From Citrobacter amalonaticus (lineage in GTDB: Bacteria > Pseudomonadota > Gammaproteobacteria > Enterobacterales > Enterobacteriaceae): a stretch of DNA of 64,000 bases. Each line of letters begins with the position of its first letter. The first letter of the stretch is position 1. A program made the translations under genes and the position numbers. The DNA lies in NCBI GenBank assembly GCA_028994555.1, contig JARDVN010000001.1, forward strand, positions 3,410,001-3,474,000, read 5' to 3'. The notes below the pieces were generated by a model. It searched no databases, was not told where the DNA came from, and worked only from the letters and a program-made list of their open reading frames with translations. Of this stretch, positions 1-9,047 are shown piece after piece.

Positions 1-450
1 GGTCGCGCCATACACGTTGCCGCCAGCATAAGGCCAACTGCCTGCGGTAGAGCCGATGTTGATGATATGCCCACGGTTACGCTCAACCATGCCTGGCAGG
101 ACGGCGCGGGTCATGTAAATCAGCCCTTTGTTGTTGGTATCGATCATGGTTTCCCAGTCTTCCACGCTGGCTTTATGCGCCGGTTCCAGACCCAGCGCCA
201 GTCCGGCGTTGTTGACCAGCAGGTCGATGTCACGCCATTCGGCAGGCAGTGATGCCAGCATCTCTTCGATGGCTGCGCGGTTGCGGACATCCAGTTGTGC
301 GATCAGCACGTTATCGCCCAACGACTCTTTTAACTCTTGCAGGCGTTCCTGGCGACGGCCAGTGGCAATGACTTTATGCCCGTTCTCAACAAAACGACGT
401 GTAATGCATTCACCAAAACCTGCGGTTGCTCCGGTTACTAAAACGATCAT
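1..450 (-). CDS. ydfG: NADP-dependent 3-hydroxy acid dehydrogenase YdfG (3' part outside window)
   Basis: Short-chain dehydrogenase that oxidises L-allo-threonine, serine and 3-hydroxypropionate with NADP+ in the cytosol. The reverse strand from the ATG at 450 reads MIVLVTGATAGFGECI, which holds the TGxxxGxG nucleotide-binding loop, followed by an NNAG motif near residue 85 and the start of the catalytic region (NIGSTAGSWPYAGG). It closely matches E. coli YdfG (248 aa); about 150 residues are present and the C-terminus runs off the left edge. It is divergent from dcp, as in E. coli. No internal frameshift is visible. Confidence 0.95.
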   Translation of the reverse strand, partial: MIVLVTGATAGFGECITRRFVENGHKVIATGRRQERLQELKESLGDNVLIAQLDVRNRAAIEEMLASLPAEWRDIDLLVNNAGLALGLEPAHKASVEDWETMIDTNNKGLIYMTRAVLPGMVERNRGHIINIGSTAGSWPYAGGNVYGAT

Positions 451-588
451 CTCACTGTTCCTCAACGCTTTTTACGTTTAACTACCATAGCATGTGATCC
501 GCTCTCACGGGTAACCCTGGTTTTACAGGATTGCGGTCTTTTACCCTGAAGCCTACTCTATTGAACAAATCGTTTTCAGGAGTGAAAG

Positions 589-2635
589 ATGTCGTTAACG
601 AATCCGTTATTGAGTCGCAGTCTGTTACCGTATCAGGCCCCCCGCTTTGATCTGATTCAGACTGAACATTATCGTCCCGCTTTTGACGAAGGGATGAAGC
701 AAAAGCGCGCGGAGATCGCCGCCATTACTGGCAATAGCGATTCTCCTGATTTTGCCAATACCGTTCTGGCGCTGGAGAAAAGTGGTGAAGTGCTGACCCG
801 CGTCACCAGTGTCTTCTTCGCCATGACCTCGGCACATACCAATGATGAACTTCAACGTCTTGATGAGGCGTTTTCAGCCGAACTCGCGGAACTGGCAAAT
901 GATATCTGGCTGAACAGCTCGCTGTTTTCGCGCGTCGACCATGTCTGGCAGCAACGCGATGCGTTGGGGCTTGACGATGAATCCGTGCGTCTGATTGAGG
1001 TAACACATCAGCGTTTTGTCCTTGCCGGGGCACAACTGAGCGACGCCGACAAAGCGCAGCTCCGGGCGCTTAATACCGAAGCCGCGATGCTCACCAGCCA
1101 GTTTAACCAGCGCCTGCTGGCGGCAAATAAATCTGGCGGACTGGTAGTCGATTATGCCCATCAACTGGAAGGACTCAGCGCAGAAGAGATTGCCCTCGCG
1201 CGACAGGCGGCGAGCGAAAAAGGGCTCACCGAGGGATGGCTGATACCGCTACTGAATACCACGCAGCAACCGGCATTAAGTGCGCTGCGCGATCGCCAGA
1301 CCCGGAAGAATCTCTTTAACGCCAGCTGGCATCGCGCTGAAAAAGGGGACGGCAATGATACTCGCGAGCTAATCCAGCGACTGGTCGCGATCCGCGCCAC
1401 CCAGACGCAGCTGTTGGGTTTCCCGGATTATGCATCATGGAAAATCGCCGATCAGATGGCGAAAACGCCGGAGGCCGCGCTGGCCTTTATGCGCGCCATC
1501 GTTCCCGCCGCGCGACAGCGGGCCCTGCATGAACTGGCCGATATTCAGCAGGTGATTGATGATGAACAGGGCGGATTTACCGCACAGGCGTGGGACTGGT
1601 CGTTTTATGCCGGGCAGGTTCGTCGCGCAAAATACGCGTTAGATGAATCACTGCTCAAACCGTATTTCGAACTGAATACCGTTTTGCACGAAGGGGTGTT
1701 CTGGACGGCCAACCAACTGTTTGGCATCACATTCATCGAGCGCTTTGATATTCCGGTCTATCATCCGGATGTGCGCGTCTGGGAAATTTTCGATCATAAC
1801 GGCGTCGGGCTGGCGCTTTTTTTACGGCGATTTCTTTGCCCGGGATTCGAAAAGCGGCGGCGCCTGGATGGGGAATTTTGTTGAGCAGTCGACGCTTAAC
1901 GAAACCCGGCCGGTCATCTACAACGTCTGTAATTATCAGAAGCCCGCAGCGGGACAACCTGCGTTATTACTCTGGGATGATGTCATTACGCTGTTTCATG
2001 AGTTTGGTCACACCCTGCACGGACTGTTTGCCTCGCAACGCTACGCCACGCTCTCCGGTACCAATACACCGCGTGATTTCGTCGAGTTTCCGTCGCAAAT
2101 CAACGAGCACTGGGCAAGTCATCCGGCGGTATTTGCCCGCTATGCCCGTCACTATACTACCGGCGAGACAATGCCAGAGGCGCTACAGGAGAAAATGCGC
2201 AAGGCAAGCCTGTTCAATAAGGGCTATGACATGAGCGAACTGCTCAGCGCCGCGCTGCTGGATATGGGCTGGCACCGTTTATCTGTTAACGAAGCCGGTC
2301 AGGAAGTGGCGACATTTGAACAGCAACTGCTGGCGACGGAACAGCTCTTTCTGCCGGCGGTACCGCCGCGCTATCGCAGCAGCTATTTTGCCCATATCTT
2401 TGGCGGTGGCTATGCCGCGGGTTATTACGCCTATCTCTGGACGCAAATGCTGGCCGATGACGGCTATCAGTGGTTTGTAGAGCAGGGTGGATTAACCCGT
2501 GAAAACGGGCAGAAATTCCGTGATGCGATTTTGTCGCGGGGCAACAGTGAAGAGCTAGAGCGCCTGTATCCAGCCTGGCGGGGAAGGGAACCGCAGATCG
2601 TCCACATGCTTAACCACCGTGGATTAGCGGGATAA
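589..2635 (+). CDS. dcp: Dipeptidyl carboxypeptidase Dcp (one frameshift)
   Basis: Zinc metallopeptidase of family M3 that removes C-terminal dipeptides from oligopeptides. The zinc motif HEFGH lies at about 1998-2012 and the C-terminal region ends near YPAWRGREP. The ATG at 589 follows a Shine-Dalgarno sequence CAGGAG. The frame is broken at a T7 run (1817-1823). Deleting one T joins GVGLALF to YGDFFARDSKSGG and gives 681 aa, the same length as E. coli Dcp. The sequence around the joint is highly conserved, so a sequencing insertion is more likely than a true pseudogene. Confidence 0.93.
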
Positions 2636-2674
2636 CGCGATCGACAACCCAACGCGGGCAAGTTGTTGTACAAT

Positions 2675-2698
2675 GCGGGCTCTTTTTTCGGAGCCCGC
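2675..2698 (+). terminator. GC-rich hairpin downstream of dcp
   Basis: An 8-bp perfect stem (GCGGGCTC at 2675-2682 and GAGCCCGC at 2691-2698) with a T-rich loop sits 40 bp after the dcp stop and before the lipoprotein gene. No T-run follows it on the plus strand. It may act as a weak terminator or as an mRNA structure for the next gene. Confidence 0.4.
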
Positions 2699-2706
2699 GG
2701 TTGCAC

Positions 2707-2763
2707 ATGTCTGTTTTCCTTCCTTTCTACGCTGATATCCCTCAGGCGACGTTCTGCTCATGA
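2707..2763 (+). CDS. Possible 18-codon leader peptide overlapping the next gene
   Basis: An ATG at 2707 opens an 18-codon frame (MSVFLPFYADIPQATFCS) whose TGA overlaps the ATG of the lipoprotein gene as ATGA. Such overlaps allow translational coupling. There is no convincing Shine-Dalgarno sequence before the ATG, although the upstream 8-bp hairpin could bring one closer. The frame could be chance, and no homologue is recognised. Confidence 0.25.
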   Translation: MSVFLPFYADIPQATFCS

Positions 2764-3926
2764 AAGCGTTCGCGTCACTCCTTCTTTCTTCTGCTCTGCT
2801 GCTGACCGGCTGTAGCAACAGCACATTATCGCAGATGAATATGCCTGCCGAACAAAGTGCGCAGGCGGTGGTGGGATACTACGCCCGCGGGATCGATCCG
2901 ATGATCCGCCGATATATGCAGGAAAAACAGGTGTCCGGGATGGTCGTTGCGGTTATTCAGCACAACGGACCCGTGGAGTTCCACTGTTACGGGGTGACCG
3001 ACAGCAGACATCGCTATCCGATCACGGCAGACACGCTGTTTGCGCTGGGATCGCTGAGTAAAGGGGTCACTGCGGAAGTCACGACCCTCCTGGTGAATCA
3101 GGGCGAATTCCAGTGGAGTGACACGCTGGCGCAGCTTCTGCCGGAAAATACGCCGCTGAGTGATGACGCCGGAAAAATTACCTTGCTACAGCTGGCGACG
3201 CACACCTCCGGTTTGCCCAGGCAGCCTATGGATCTGCTGACCCTGGAAAATCTTCTGCGCTATTTCAGTACAGGTGAAAATTTCTATACGCAACTGGATA
3301 GCGATACGGTATTGACCTATCTGTCTGATTTCACGGCGCCTGACGCACGCGTCCCGCAATACTCCAATATCGGCTATGCGCTGCTCAGTTATATCCTGCA
3401 GCATCGGACTGGCGAATCCATATCGTCGCTGGCAAATCGCCTGATTTTCGAGCCATTACAGATGGATAACAGCAGTTTTGTCCCAACGACGCTCAAATCC
3501 TATCCGTATCGCGCATTAGGCCACGCGGGAGATCAACCGAAGCTTATTCGACGCGGTGAACTGACGCCGGACTGGACGTTTCACCAGAACATGGTCGGGG
3601 CAGCGAGTTTATACAGCAGTGCGCGCGATCTGGCAGGCTATGCACGGGCCCATTTTTCACCGGGCAACGACGCCGGGCTTACCCGCGCATTTGCGGACGT
3701 CGCCCGAACCCAGTTTTATCGTCAGAAAGAAGCGGCGAATATTGCATGGGTAACCGATACGTTAGCCGATCGTCAGGTCACTTATCAGGTCGGATATATT
3801 GGCGGGTATTCCAGTTATATTGGCTTTGATAAACAGAACCAGAATGCGGTGGTGGTTCTGCAAAATAGTTTTAACTGGAGTAATTATCTGGGGCACACCA
3901 TTCTCAGTCAGTTACCCCAACAGTAA
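2760..3926 (+). CDS. Class C beta-lactamase-like serine hydrolase, lipoprotein
   Basis: A 388-aa serine hydrolase of the AmpC/AmpH/PBP4B-like fold. The N-terminus is a lipoprotein signal peptide with the lipobox LLTGC (lipidated Cys18), so the protein should be anchored in a membrane facing the periplasm. The active-site Ser-x-x-Lys is S98-L-S-K101, and the second motif Y201-S202-N203 is present. A C-terminal GYIGGYSSYIG stretch occupies the place of the KTG/HxG strand. Members of this fold are DD-peptidases, esterases or beta-lactamases, and sequence alone does not tell which. It is not at this locus in E. coli K-12. No frameshift is seen. Confidence 0.8.
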   Translation: MKAFASLLLSSALLLTGCSNSTLSQMNMPAEQSAQAVVGYYARGIDPMIRRYMQEKQVSGMVVAVIQHNGPVEFHCYGVTDSRHRYPITADTLFALGSLSKGVTAEVTTLLVNQGEFQWSDTLAQLLPENTPLSDDAGKITLLQLATHTSGLPRQPMDLLTLENLLRYFSTGENFYTQLDSDTVLTYLSDFTAPDARVPQYSNIGYALLSYILQHRTGESISSLANRLIFEPLQMDNSSFVPTTLKSYPYRALGHAGDQPKLIRRGELTPDWTFHQNMVGAASLYSSARDLAGYARAHFSPGNDAGLTRAFADVARTQFYRQKEAANIAWVTDTLADRQVTYQVGYIGGYSSYIGFDKQNQNAVVVLQNSFNWSNYLGHTILSQLPQQ

Positions 3927-3999
3927 ATTTGCGGTCCGGCCGTCTCTGCATTCTCAGTAATTCATCATAGTTTGTGGTCTTTACAAAACAGCCGTTTAA

Positions 4000-4028
4000 T
4001 TGACATTACCCTGCACTCGTTATGCTAC
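4000..4028 (+). promoter_or_regulatory. Sigma70-like promoter before the 41-aa ORF
   Basis: A perfect -35 TTGACA (4000-4005) is followed by TATGCT (4021-4026, 15-bp spacer) or TGCTAC (4023-4028, 17-bp spacer). It would drive the small plus-strand ORF at 4082. Prediction from sequence only. Confidence 0.45.
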
Positions 4029-4081
4029 ATTCCTGTCAATAAGTTGATAAATGGACTAAAACAGTGAATGCCGGAGGTAAT

Positions 4082-4207
4082 ATGCACCTGTTGATGCGTA
4101 AAAAAATTGCAGAGAAAACGCTGGAATGCTCGCCCCGAATCGCAGGATTTACAAAATACACGTTCCGAACAACCGTGGTCTTCCCGTACGGCATGTTGCC
4201 AGAGTAA
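4082..4207 (+). CDS. Putative 41-aa protein of unknown function
   Basis: An ATG at 4082 is preceded at very short spacing by GGAGGT and opens a 41-codon frame beginning MHLLMRKKIAEKTLEC and ending in PYGMLPE. It lies between the lipoprotein gene and MgrR and has a good upstream promoter candidate. No family is recognised. The strong ribosome-binding sequence and promoter favour a real gene, but the SD-ATG distance is short, and the internal ATG at 4094 is an alternative start. Confidence 0.4.
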   Translation: MHLLMRKKIAEKTLECSPRIAGFTKYTFRTTVVFPYGMLPE

Positions 4208-4285
4208 AAAAGAGTGGAAACGAGAAACACCGAAGTCGTAGTCTCTGTCGTTTAACGTTCATTGAGAATCGGCATGGTAAGGTGT

Positions 4286-4388
4286 TGCTGATCCATTGTC
4301 GCTGCCGGGATTGGCGGGGCGGTGGGAAAAGTAAAATACAAATCTATCCATGCAAGCATTCACCGTCGGTTATCCGGCGGTTTTTTTT
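4286..4388 (+). ncRNA. mgrR: MgrR small RNA
   Basis: Its position next to mgtS, and a body reading TCCATTGTCGCTGCCGGGAT then GGCGGGGCGGTGGG, match my recollection of E. coli MgrR, the PhoPQ-activated Hfq-binding sRNA that represses eptB. It ends in an intrinsic terminator: stem CCGTCGG/CCGGCGG, loop TTAT, then a run of nine T from 4381. A length of about 98-103 nt fits the known RNA. A GTTTA element near 4252-4257 could be part of a PhoP box placed just upstream of a -10 near 4273-4280. The 5' end is estimated. Confidence 0.72.
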
Positions 4389-4410
4389 TGCCTGTCAGAC
4401 ATAAAAAAAT

Positions 4411-4442
4411 GGCCCCTTGTGCAGTAATGCGACAAGGGGCCT
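4411..4442 (-). terminator. Intrinsic terminator of mgtS
   Basis: Read on the minus strand, a 10-bp stem (GGCCCCTTGT with ACAAGGGGCC) closes an 11-nt loop and is followed by ATTTTTTT. This is a strong Rho-independent terminator for mgtS, which lies immediately upstream on that strand. Confidence 0.85.
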
Positions 4443-4468
4443 TATCGGTTCAGAACTTTCTCCGTTCA

Positions 4469-4564
4469 TTAGTCATCCCATTTGTGGCTGAAATACGCGG
4501 CCAGAAATCCAGAAAATAAAATAATTCCCAGAACGGCCATAAAAACGTTCATATTACCCAGCAT
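4469..4564 (-). CDS. mgtS: MgtS (YneM), small inner-membrane protein
   Basis: A 31-aa protein reading MLGNMNVFMAVLGIILFSGF then LAAYFSHKWDD, which as I recall is the same as E. coli MgtS. It has a single transmembrane helix (about residues 5-23) and a charged C-terminus. In E. coli it is induced by PhoPQ at low magnesium, protects the MgtA Mg2+ transporter from proteolysis by FtsH and modulates PitA. The start codon follows a strong GGAGG (minus strand) 6 nt upstream. It shares this locus with MgrR, as in E. coli. A TGTTTA element about 90 bp upstream on the minus strand may be a PhoP half-site. Confidence 0.95.
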   Translation of the reverse strand: MLGNMNVFMAVLGIILFSGFLAAYFSHKWDD

Positions 4565-4668
4565 GGTAGCCTCCATTTAATTGGTAGTGTGTTTCCTCGC
4601 TTACCTTAATTTCAGTTGGTGAAAGAGATAATAGCAGCTTTTACCTAAACAAAGGCTGAATCAGGGTA

Positions 4669-5662
4669 TTATTGCGTGATAAAGCCGAATTTCTTTCGAT
4701 ATTGTGAAGGGGACAGAGAATACATGTGGCGAAAATGGTGGCGAAATAACGCTGCGCTGCCAAAACCGGTTTGTTCTGCGATCAATTCCACGCTGAGCGG
4801 TGAGTTTTCCAGGTAATCGCGCGCCCGCAATAAACGCTCGTTGAGGATCCAGCGCGCAGGCGTGGTGCCCGTACAGTCGGAAAAACGACGCAAAAAAGTG
4901 CGCGGGCTCATCCCGGCGCGTTTGGCAAGCGAAGCGGTGTCGTGATTTAACGTCAGATTCTGATGCAGAAAATCAAATAACTGGCCCAGCGTCTGGCTTT
5001 CTCGCGGCCGGGCAACGGGACGCTGAAGCTGCTGTGGCTGCGCTCCGTCGCGATGGGGTTGCACTACCAGGCGTCGGGCAACGCTGTTAGCAACCGCCAG
5101 ACCGTAGTCCTCTCGGATCACATAAAGACACAGATCGATACCCGCCGCGCTGCCCGCCGAGGTCAGCAACGGTCCGGCATCATGATAGAGAACGTCATCG
5201 AGCACCTCGATGGCCGGATAACGTTGCCGGAGCGTCTCCGTGTAGCGCCAGTGGGTGGTGGCCTTTCGCCCGTCCAGCAACCCCGTCGCCGCCAGCACAA
5301 ACACGCCGGAACAAATCGACAACAAGCGACACCCCCCGCGCACATGCGGCATGCAGGGCGCTGCATAAGCTTTTCGGCACTGGCGCATCGCTGTCCCGCC
5401 AGCCAGGAACGATAACGATATCGGCCTCAGCCAACAGCTCCAGTCCTCCATCCACCATCATCCGTACGCCTCCGGTCGCGCGGAGCGGGCCGGCATCGAC
5501 AGAGGCGACGGCAAAACGATACCAGTCAGCCCCCAGTTCCGGGCGCGGCAGGCCAAAGATTTCCACGGCCACGCCAAACTCGAAGGTGCACAGCCCGTCA
5601 TAAGCGAGCACGACGACAAGCGGACGCGGTGATTTTGGCATAATCCTGGTGTTTTTTGGCAT
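4669..5662 (-). CDS. ftrA: Transcriptional regulator FtrA, GlxA/AraC family (one frameshift)
   Basis: A DJ-1/PfpI-like N-terminal domain (residues about 10-190, with the SICSGVF nucleophile-elbow-like motif) is followed by a C-terminal AraC helix-turn-helix pair containing LAKRAGMSPRTFLRRF and IAEQTGFGSAALFRHHF. This is the FtrA/GlxA architecture. The frame is broken at a C6 run (5332-5337); removing one base joins the two halves and gives about 323-330 aa. Two ATGs are possible, 5662 and 5641 (MPKSPRP). It is divergent from a rhodanese gene, a pairing common for ftrA, so the rhodanese is its likely target. Confidence 0.85.
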
Positions 5663-5735
5663 GGTCGACGGCGGTCAGTGAGCGTTGGGATGGTTAAATT
5701 ATTGTAAACACAATCGTCACTGAGGAGAAAGCAGA

Positions 5736-6137
5736 ATGAGTTATGTCACTGAGTTTCCGGCCGCCGCATCCCCTGTCGCGGTCAACCATTTCCTGTCACG
5801 TCTGAGTCTGGAAACGGATTGCGCCGATGTTTACGAAAGCATTCACCGCGGGGAGCAGGATTTCGTCTTACTCCACGTGGTGGGAAAGCCGGAGACGTTT
5901 GCGCGTCGGCATATTCCGGGCGCAATCCATTTGCCGCATGCCCGGATAACCGCCGAGCGTATGGCGCAATGGCCAGCGGACACGTTGTTTGTCGTTTATT
6001 GCGCCGGGCCGCACTGTAACGGCGCTGACCGTGCGGCACTGAAGCTTGCCAGGCTGGGGCTGCCGGTAAAAGTGATGATCGGCGGGATCACCGGCTGGGC
6101 GGATGAAGGAATTGCAATTATCTCTGATGCCAACTGA
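5736..6137 (+). CDS. Rhodanese-like domain protein
   Basis: A 133-aa single-domain rhodanese. It shows the HIPGAIHLPH element near residues 59-68 and the active-site loop with Cys89 (VVYCAGPHCNGA), so it should be able to carry a persulfide. The start follows GAGGAG. It is divergent from ftrA across 73 bp, which suggests joint regulation. The physiological sulfur donor and acceptor are not apparent from sequence. Confidence 0.85.
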   Translation: MSYVTEFPAAASPVAVNHFLSRLSLETDCADVYESIHRGEQDFVLLHVVGKPETFARRHIPGAIHLPHARITAERMAQWPADTLFVVYCAGPHCNGADRAALKLARLGLPVKVMIGGITGWADEGIAIISDAN

Positions 6138-6252
6138 AGATGAATTATTTTCATCATTGATGAATTTATCTCGTTTGCCTGCATGTCCCTTGCATGTCAA
6201 TTTGGACGCATAGACATCCAGAAGTCTGAATGTTTAAATAAGAAACTATCAC

Positions 6253-6273
6253 GTCAGGCAACCTTTGCCTGAC
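6253..6273 (+). promoter_or_regulatory. Perfect hairpin just before the methyltransferase RBS
   Basis: GTCAGGCAA and TTGCCTGAC form a perfect 9-bp stem with a CCT loop. It ends 7 nt before the AAGGAG of the next gene. It could be an operator or a 5' UTR structure controlling ribosome access. No MetJ-like AGACGTCT box is visible. Confidence 0.45.
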
Positions 6274-6288
6274 GACGAAGGAGATCAC

Positions 6289-7392
6289 ATGCAAAGACAA
6301 CAGGCCCCATTTCGCGCAGAAGTCGTTGGCAGCTTTTTACGTCCTGATGACATCAAAGTTGCCCGTCAGCAATTCTCACGCGGTGAGTTAAATGCTTCGC
6401 AGTTACGCACCGTTGAAGACCAGGCCATTCGGCGGGTGGTTGAACAGCAGTGCGCCTGCGGCCTGCACGTGGTCACGGACGGTGAATTCCGCCGCGCCTG
6501 GTGGCATTTCGATTTCTTCGATGGTCTGCAAGGGGTGGAGCGTTATGACTCACAGCAGGGCATTCAGTTCAACGGCGTGCAAACCAAAGCGCACGGCGTA
6601 AGGGTTACCGGCAAACTGGCGTTCGGCGATCATCCGATGCTGGAAGACTTCCGCTTTCTGAAGAGCATCAGCGGCAACGCACAGCCGAAGATGACCATTC
6701 CCAGCCCCAGCGTGCTGCACTTTCGGGGTGGGCGTAAGGATATCGATGCCACGGTCTATCCGGAGCTGGATGCTTATTTTGACGATCTGGCGACGACCTG
6801 GCGTGATGCGATCCACGCCTTCTACGCGGCGGGCTGTCGCTACCTGCAACTGGACGACACGGTGTGGGCGTATTTGTGCTCGGATGCACAGCGCCAGCAA
6901 ATTCGCGAACGTGGTGATGACCCTGACGCGCTGGCGCGAATTTATGCCGATGTTATTAACCGGGCGCTGGCGGATAAACCTGCCGATCTGACGGTGGGAC
7001 TGCATGTCTGCCGCGGCAACTTCCGTTCAACCTGGATCTCTGAAGGCGGCTATGAACCGGTTGCGGAGATCCTGTTCGGCAGCGTCAATGTCGATGCTTT
7101 CTTCCTGGAGTACGATAATGACCGCTCTGGCGATTTTGCACCGCTGCGTTTTATCCGTCCTGGTCATCAACAGGTAGTGCTGGGACTGGTCACCACTAAA
7201 AACGGTGAGCTGGAAAACCCGGAGGGGGTGAAAGCACGCCTGCAGGAAGCAGCGCAATATGTCGACAAAGCGCAAATTTGCCTTAGCCCGCAGTGCGGCT
7301 TTGCTTCGACAGAAGAGGGGAACACCCTCACAGAAACCCAACAGTGGAACAAAATCAAACTTATCACCGAAATAGCCCAACAGGTCTGGTAA
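6289..7392 (+). CDS. MetE C-terminal-domain-like cobalamin-independent methyltransferase
   Basis: A 367-aa protein resembling the YxjG/YxjH group, which contains only the catalytic half of MetE. Zinc-ligand motifs are present: HVCRGNF near residue 240 and QCGF near 335. These fit methyl transfer from a folate or other methyl donor to homocysteine or a similar thiol. The ATG at 6289 has an AAGGAG 7 nt upstream; an in-frame ATG at 6265 has none. The gene is intact. Whether it makes methionine or serves another methyl transfer cannot be told. It lies before urtA without an obvious shared operon because a long leader separates them. Confidence 0.75.
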   Translation: MQRQQAPFRAEVVGSFLRPDDIKVARQQFSRGELNASQLRTVEDQAIRRVVEQQCACGLHVVTDGEFRRAWWHFDFFDGLQGVERYDSQQGIQFNGVQTKAHGVRVTGKLAFGDHPMLEDFRFLKSISGNAQPKMTIPSPSVLHFRGGRKDIDATVYPELDAYFDDLATTWRDAIHAFYAAGCRYLQLDDTVWAYLCSDAQRQQIRERGDDPDALARIYADVINRALADKPADLTVGLHVCRGNFRSTWISEGGYEPVAEILFGSVNVDAFFLEYDNDRSGDFAPLRFIRPGHQQVVLGLVTTKNGELENPEGVKARLQEAAQYVDKAQICLSPQCGFASTEEGNTLTETQQWNKIKLITEIAQQVW

Positions 7393-7411
7393 ATTGCCTC
7401 AATAATGCACA

Positions 7412-7440
7412 CCGCGTTGCACATAAATAATGCAACGCGG
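7412..7440 (+). terminator. Inverted repeat after the methyltransferase gene
   Basis: CCGCGTTGCA (7412-7421) and TGCAACGCGG (7431-7440) form a perfect 10-bp stem with a 9-nt loop, 20 bp after the stop codon. No T-run follows. It could end the upstream mRNA or structure the 5' part of the long urt leader (about 230 bp from the stop to the urtA start). Confidence 0.5.
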
Positions 7441-7620
7441 GTTCATTGTGGAGCATCCCCCCTCGCAAAGCCTTGCAGGCCGCGCACGCCAACACTTTTT
7501 CCTTTCAGCCTTCGTCCTGGCATCCTTTTTTGCCTTATTCCTCCTGAACTCTTTTTTTGCGCCGTGTTGTTTGTCGGTAGCACCAGAACTCACAGCATTT
7601 TTATTTTCAGGAGTGAAACT

Positions 7621-8893
7621 ATGCAGCGTCGTACCTTACTCAAAGCGTTTGCTCTCTCGGCCTCAGTTGCCGCGATGGGACTCAGTTTTAGCGTTCAGGC
7701 CGCCGATACGATTAAAGTGGGCATCATGCACTCACTGTCCGGCACGATGGCTATCTCCGAAACGCCGCTGAAAGATGTGGCCCTGATGACAATTGATGAG
7801 ATCAATGCCAAAGGGGGCGTATTAGGTAAAAAAGCTGGAGCCGGTGGTGGTGGATCCGGCCTCCAACTGGCCGCTGTTTGCTGAAAAAGCACGACAACTG
7901 CTGAGCCAGGATAAGGTGGCGGTAGTGTTCGGCTGCTGGACCTCGGTGTCGCGTAAGTCGGTATTGCCGGTTTTTGAAGAGCTGAATGGATTGCTGTTCT
8001 ACCCCGTCCAGTATGAAGGGGAAGAGATGTCGCCGAACGTCTTCTACACCGGCGCGGCCCCAAACCAGCAGGCGATCCCGGCCGTTGAGTACCTGTTGAG
8101 TGAAGACGGCGGAAACGCCAAACGTTTCTTCCTGCTGGGTACTGATTACGTCTATCCGCGTACGACCAACAAAATCCTTCGCGCGTTCCTGCATTCTAAA
8201 GGGATAGCCGATAAAGATATCGAAGAGGTCTACACTCCGTTTGGTCACAGTGATTACCAGACCATTGTCGCCAGGATCAAAAAATTCTCTGCAGGCGGCA
8301 AAACGGCGGTCGTTTCAACCATCAACGGCGATTCTAACGTGCCGTTTTATAAAGAGCTGGCAAATCAGGGGCTGAAAGCCACGGATGTGCCGGTGGTCGC
8401 GTTCTCGGTTGGTGAAGAAGAACTGCGCGGGATTGATACCAAACCGCTGGTAGGCAACCTTGCCGCCTGGAACTACTTCGAATCGGTCGATAACGCCACC
8501 AACCAGAAATTTGTTGCCGATTATCGCGCGTACGCCAAAGCCCATAAGTTACCGAATGCCGACACGGTTGTGACCAACGATCCGATGGAGGCCACCTATG
8601 TGGGCCTGCATATGTGGGCGCAGGCCGTCGAAAAAGCCGGGACCACAGATGTCGATAAAGTCCGCGCCGCAATGGCCGGACAGTCGTACCCGGCACCGTC
8701 GGGCTTTACGCTGACGATGGATGCCACCAACCACCATTTGCATAAACCGGTGATGATTGGCGAGATTGAAGGCAACGGTCAGTTCAACGTCGTCTGGCAG
8801 ACTGAAGAACCGGTTCGCGCCCAGCCGTGGAGCCCGTTTATTGCCGGTAATGACAAGAAATCAGACCAACCAGTGAAAACCGCCAGCAACTAA
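7621..8893 (+). CDS. urtA: Urea ABC transporter substrate-binding protein UrtA (one frameshift)
   Basis: Periplasmic binding protein of the branched-chain amino acid/amide type. The N-terminus carries a Tat-like signal (QRRTLLKAF, hydrophobic core, cleavage after VQA). Conserved blocks include [22 protein letters not shown] and [10 protein letters not shown], typical of UrtA. A frameshift lies in an A6 run (7828-7833); removing one A gives [16 protein letters not shown] and a protein of 423 aa. It is the first gene of urtABCDE. Without a ligand assay a related amide substrate remains possible. Confidence 0.88.
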
Positions 8894-8917
8894 AATCAGC
8901 CGCTTCGGTGGGTATAT

Positions 8918-8990
8918 GCCCGATGGCGCAATCTTATCGGGCCTACACAGAGCAGATGTAGGCCCGATAAGGCGTAAGCCGTCATCCGGC
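8918..8990. repeat. BIME: two inverted REP-like units between urtA and urtB
   Basis: Two REP-like units face each other. CTTATCGGGCCTAC (8933-8946) is exactly complementary to GTAGGCCCGATAAG (8958-8971), and the second unit continues as GCGTAAGCCGTCATCCGGC. Such elements in intercistronic gaps often stabilise upstream mRNA, and here could raise the amount of binding protein UrtA over the permeases. Confidence 0.8.
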
Positions 8991-9047
8991 GAAAGCGTCG
9001 CAAGGTTATTATCCCTCATGCGGAGGGTGACTTCTGGAGATCACGAT

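Noticed and set aside
128..481. Plus-strand 117-codon frame opposite ydfG
   Set aside because: It is the antisense shadow of a clearly conserved ydfG coding sequence.
4126..4404. 92-codon plus-strand frame over the MgrR gene
   Set aside because: It runs through the sRNA and its terminator hairpin; it has no SD and no family.
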